DNA of 8,443 nt from Methylovirgula sp. Lineage in GTDB: Bacteria > Pseudomonadota > Alphaproteobacteria > Rhizobiales > Beijerinckiaceae. The position numbers and the translations under genes were made by a program. Numbering within the stretch: position 1 is the stretch's first letter; every line of letters begins with the position of its first letter. Below are positions 6,931 through 8,443 of this stretch, piece by piece. The stretch spans positions 1-8,443 of the forward strand of contig JASHSW010000252.1 of assembly GCA_030038595.1 (NCBI GenBank), in the 5' to 3' direction. The notes below the pieces were generated by a model. It worked only from the letters and a program-made list of their open reading frames with translations, searched no databases and was not told where the DNA came from.

Positions 6931-7860
6931 ATGGCGACCATGAAAGCGGTGCGTATCAGCGCGTTCGGCGGCCCGGATGTGCTCAAACTTGAAGATCTTC
7001 CGATTCCCCAGCCACATGAAGGGGAATTCCTGGTCAAAGTCGAGGCCGCGAGCGTCAATCCCATCGATTACAAGATCCGCGAGGGTGCAACCGCATTCGT
7101 CAGAGCCGATAACCTGCCTTACCGCATGGGCCGCGATGTGTCGTGCGTCGTCACGGCGGCCGGCGGCGGCGCGAGCAATTTCAAAGTGGGCGAAGCGATC
7201 TATGCCGTGGTCGAGCAGGGCGGCTATGCCGAATATGCGATCGTCAAAGCGACGGGAGCGGCGCGCAAGCCGGCCTGCCTCGATCACATCGCCGCCGCGG
7301 CGGTGCCGCTGGCGGGATTGACCGCCTGGCAGGGTCTGTTCCGCTATGGAGAGCTGAAATCGGGACAGCGCGTCTTGATCCATGGCGGCTCAGGTGGTGT
7401 CGGCCATTTCGCGATTCAGTTTGCGAAGAGCAAAGGCGCTTACGTGATTGCCACGGCGGCCGGCGCGCATCTGCGCTTCGTCCTCGGCCTGGGCGCCGAC
7501 GAGGCGATCGATTATAAGAAGCAGCGTTTCGAGGACGTCGTGCATGACGTCGATCTCGTCTACGACCTAGTCGGCGGCGACACGCAGGAGCGTTCCTTCG
7601 GCGTCATAAAAAGGGGCGGCGTCCTGGTTTCGACGCTGACGGAGCCAGATCGGGACAAAGCCAAAGCGCGGGGCGTGCGCGCTATGCGCTATACCATGGA
7701 AGCAAACGCCACGGAGCTCGGCGAAATCGCCAAGCTGATCGACGCGGGTAAGGTGAAACCGAAAGTGAGCAAAACCTTTGCGCTCGCCGACGCCGCCAAG
7801 GCGCAGCAGTTCCTCGCCGAAGAACAGCCCGAGGGCAAGGTGGTGCTTCGCATCGCCTAG
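6931..7860 (+). CDS. NADP-dependent quinone oxidoreductase-type protein (medium-chain, zinc-free MDR family)
   Basis: The 309-residue product belongs to the medium-chain dehydrogenase/reductase superfamily, quinone-oxidoreductase branch: soluble NAD(P)H-dependent enzymes that reduce quinones or activated C=C/C=O bonds. The N-terminal GroES-like domain (about 1-120) shows MKAVRISAFGGPDVLKLED, the conserved ASVNPIDYKIREG (40-52) and YRMGRDVSCVV (64-74). The cofactor domain carries the nucleotide loop HGGSGGVGHFAIQ (151-163), LGADEAIDY (187-195) and DLVYDLVGGD (208-217), and ends with EGKVVLRIA. The cysteine and histidine ligands of zinc alcohol dehydrogenases are absent, supporting the zinc-free class. 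Length is typical. ATG 6931 has AGGGAG at 6918-6923; an ATG at 6940 is a less favoured alternative. It is divergent from uvrD and converges on the small basic protein gene; its substrate cannot be told from sequence. Confidence 0.9.
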   Translation: MATMKAVRISAFGGPDVLKLEDLPIPQPHEGEFLVKVEAASVNPIDYKIREGATAFVRADNLPYRMGRDVSCVVTAAGGGASNFKVGEAIYAVVEQGGYAEYAIVKATGAARKPACLDHIAAAAVPLAGLTAWQGLFRYGELKSGQRVLIHGGSGGVGHFAIQFAKSKGAYVIATAAGAHLRFVLGLGADEAIDYKKQRFEDVVHDVDLVYDLVGGDTQERSFGVIKRGGVLVSTLTEPDRDKAKARGVRAMRYTMEANATELGEIAKLIDAGKVKPKVSKTFALADAAKAQQFLAEEQPEGKVVLRIA

Positions 7861-7924
7861 GGAGATCGCGCAAGCGCCAGGAACTTTGCGCCGCGCCGCT
7901 TGAGCGCGCGACGCCAATTCGTTT

Positions 7925-8293
7925 TCAGGTGCGTCTTCCACTGCCGGTCTTGCGAGCCTTGCTGCGCCTCTTGCGCGCCGCGGTTTTGCGGTTCGAAGTC
8001 CGCTTTGCCGCGGATTTTCTCGCGGTGCCTTTTCTGGCCGAACTCGCCCTGCCCTCGCGCCTTGCCAAGCCGGTTTCGCCATGACGTTCTTTGGATTTCG
8101 TCTTGCGTAGGTTCGCACGGTTCTTTTTCGGGCTCTCGTATTTCGAGGCGCCGGATTCACGCAGAGCGATGGCGATGGCTTGCTTGCGGCTTTTTACCTT
8201 GCCGCCGCGCCCGCGCGGAAGTTCGCCATGTTTGTACTCGTGCATGACCCGCTCGATCGTATTCTTCCGCGCCTTGGATTCGTGTCGCGTCAT
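7925..8293 (-). CDS. Small basic DUF6496-like protein with histone H1-like tail
   Basis: The 122-residue product has two parts. Residues about 12-46 (TIERVMHEYKHGELPRGRGG, then KVKSRKQAIAIALRES) match the short conserved block I know from DUF6496 proteins, small bacterial proteins of unknown function. From about residue 50 to the end it is almost entirely Lys, Arg, Ala, Ser and Thr, with AARK/SARK/TARK repeats such as KTAARKRRSKARKTGSGRR, like bacterial histone H1-like (Hc1/AlgP-type) tails. This suggests nucleic-acid binding in the nucleoid, by inference only. There is no signal peptide or hydrophobic segment. The start is well supported: GGAGGAG (8307 down to 8301) lies seven bases before ATG 8293. 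It converges on the oxidoreductase gene across a 64-base gap. Confidence 0.82.
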   Translation of the reverse strand: MTRHESKARKNTIERVMHEYKHGELPRGRGGKVKSRKQAIAIALRESGASKYESPKKNRANLRKTKSKERHGETGLARREGRASSARKGTARKSAAKRTSNRKTAARKRRSKARKTGSGRRT

Positions 8294-8300
8294 TTTGCTG

Positions 8301-8307
8301 CTCCTCC
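8301..8307 (-). promoter_or_regulatory. Strong Shine-Dalgarno of the DUF6496-like gene
   Basis: GGAGGAG on the minus strand with seven-base spacing to ATG 8293 is the strongest ribosome site in the window and points to high translation, as would suit an abundant nucleoid protein. A near copy, GGGAGGAG, lies about 40 bases further upstream (8347 down to 8340) with no ATG, GTG or TTG at the usual distance after it. Confidence 0.6.
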
Positions 8308-8404
8308 GGGAGAATTTGCTTCCGCGTGAAGCTTTCGAGCTCCTCCCGATTGTTTAACGCCTTGATCGCGCCTAAGTTCACGACGCCTTGTGGTGGAGAA
8401 GCCC

Positions 8405-8443
8405 ATGGGGCGCGATGGCGTTCGGAAAGCAATCGTTGCGCCG
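8405..8443 (+). CDS. Possible start of a gene running off the right edge
   Basis: ATG 8405 follows GGAG (8395-8398) by six bases and opens a frame with no stop to the end of the window (MGRDGVRKAIVAP, 13 codons). It would be divergent from the DUF6496-like gene, leaving a plausible promoter gap of about 110 bases. The stretch is too short to identify, and in GC-rich DNA an open frame of this length is common by chance. Confidence 0.15.
   Translation, partial: MGRDGVRKAIVAP

Noticed and set aside
7892..7908. CGCGC/GCGCG hairpin between the convergent oxidoreductase and DUF6496-like genes as a terminator
   Set aside because: The stem is only five pairs, in DNA where such GC palindromes are frequent by chance, and no T-run follows directly.
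8157..8432. A 91-codon minus-strand open frame upstream of and overlapping the DUF6496-like gene
   Set aside because: It lacks a ribosome site at its start, overlaps the better-supported gene in another frame and shows no known motif; its middle contains the ribosome site of the real gene.
1..8443. Defence island, phage, integrative element or CRISPR
   Set aside because: No integrase, transposase, toxin-antitoxin pair, direct-repeat array or composition break was seen; the identifiable genes are mostly housekeeping.

Overview
This window looks like chromosomal core DNA from an alphaproteobacterium, most likely the order Hyphomicrobiales (Rhizobiales). The evidence is high GC with strong third-position G/C bias, HisS and PrmA sequences of the rhizobial type, and a GC-rich palindromic intergenic repeat of a kind common in that group. 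I cannot fix the genus. I see no transposase, integrase, phage gene, CRISPR array, tRNA or rRNA.

Layout from left to right: (1) the 3' end of hisS (histidyl-tRNA synthetase, +, cut by the window edge). (2) A 126-base gap between convergent genes, almost filled by two oppositely oriented copies of a palindromic repeat. (3) A minus-strand pair, prmA (ribosomal protein L11 methyltransferase) followed after 24 bases by an FAD/NAD(P) reductase of the putidaredoxin/rhodocoxin-reductase type, probably one transcript. (4) A divergent promoter region containing three copies of the hexamer AAGGTC. (5) A cytoplasmic chemoreceptor-like gene (+) with a standard signalling tip, no membrane segments and an unassigned helical C-terminal region. 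(6) A convergent gap with one hairpin. (7) uvrD (DNA helicase II, -), complete with every superfamily 1A motif and a C-terminal Tudor-like domain. (8) A divergent gap leading to a zinc-free quinone oxidoreductase-type gene (+) whose ribosome binding site overlaps a small hairpin. (9) A convergent small gene (-) encoding a DUF6496-like head fused to a very basic, histone H1-like tail. (10) The upstream region of that gene and the right edge, where a short open frame with a plausible start runs out of the window.

Gene orientation alternates almost gene by gene, so apart from prmA and the reductase this is a set of separately transcribed housekeeping and accessory genes (translation, DNA repair, redox, signalling, nucleoid). 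I found no convincing multi-gene undescribed system. The most unusual items are the chemoreceptor-like protein with no recognised sensor domain, the DUF6496/H1-like fusion, the paired palindromic repeats and the AAGGTC cluster in the prmA/chemoreceptor promoter region.
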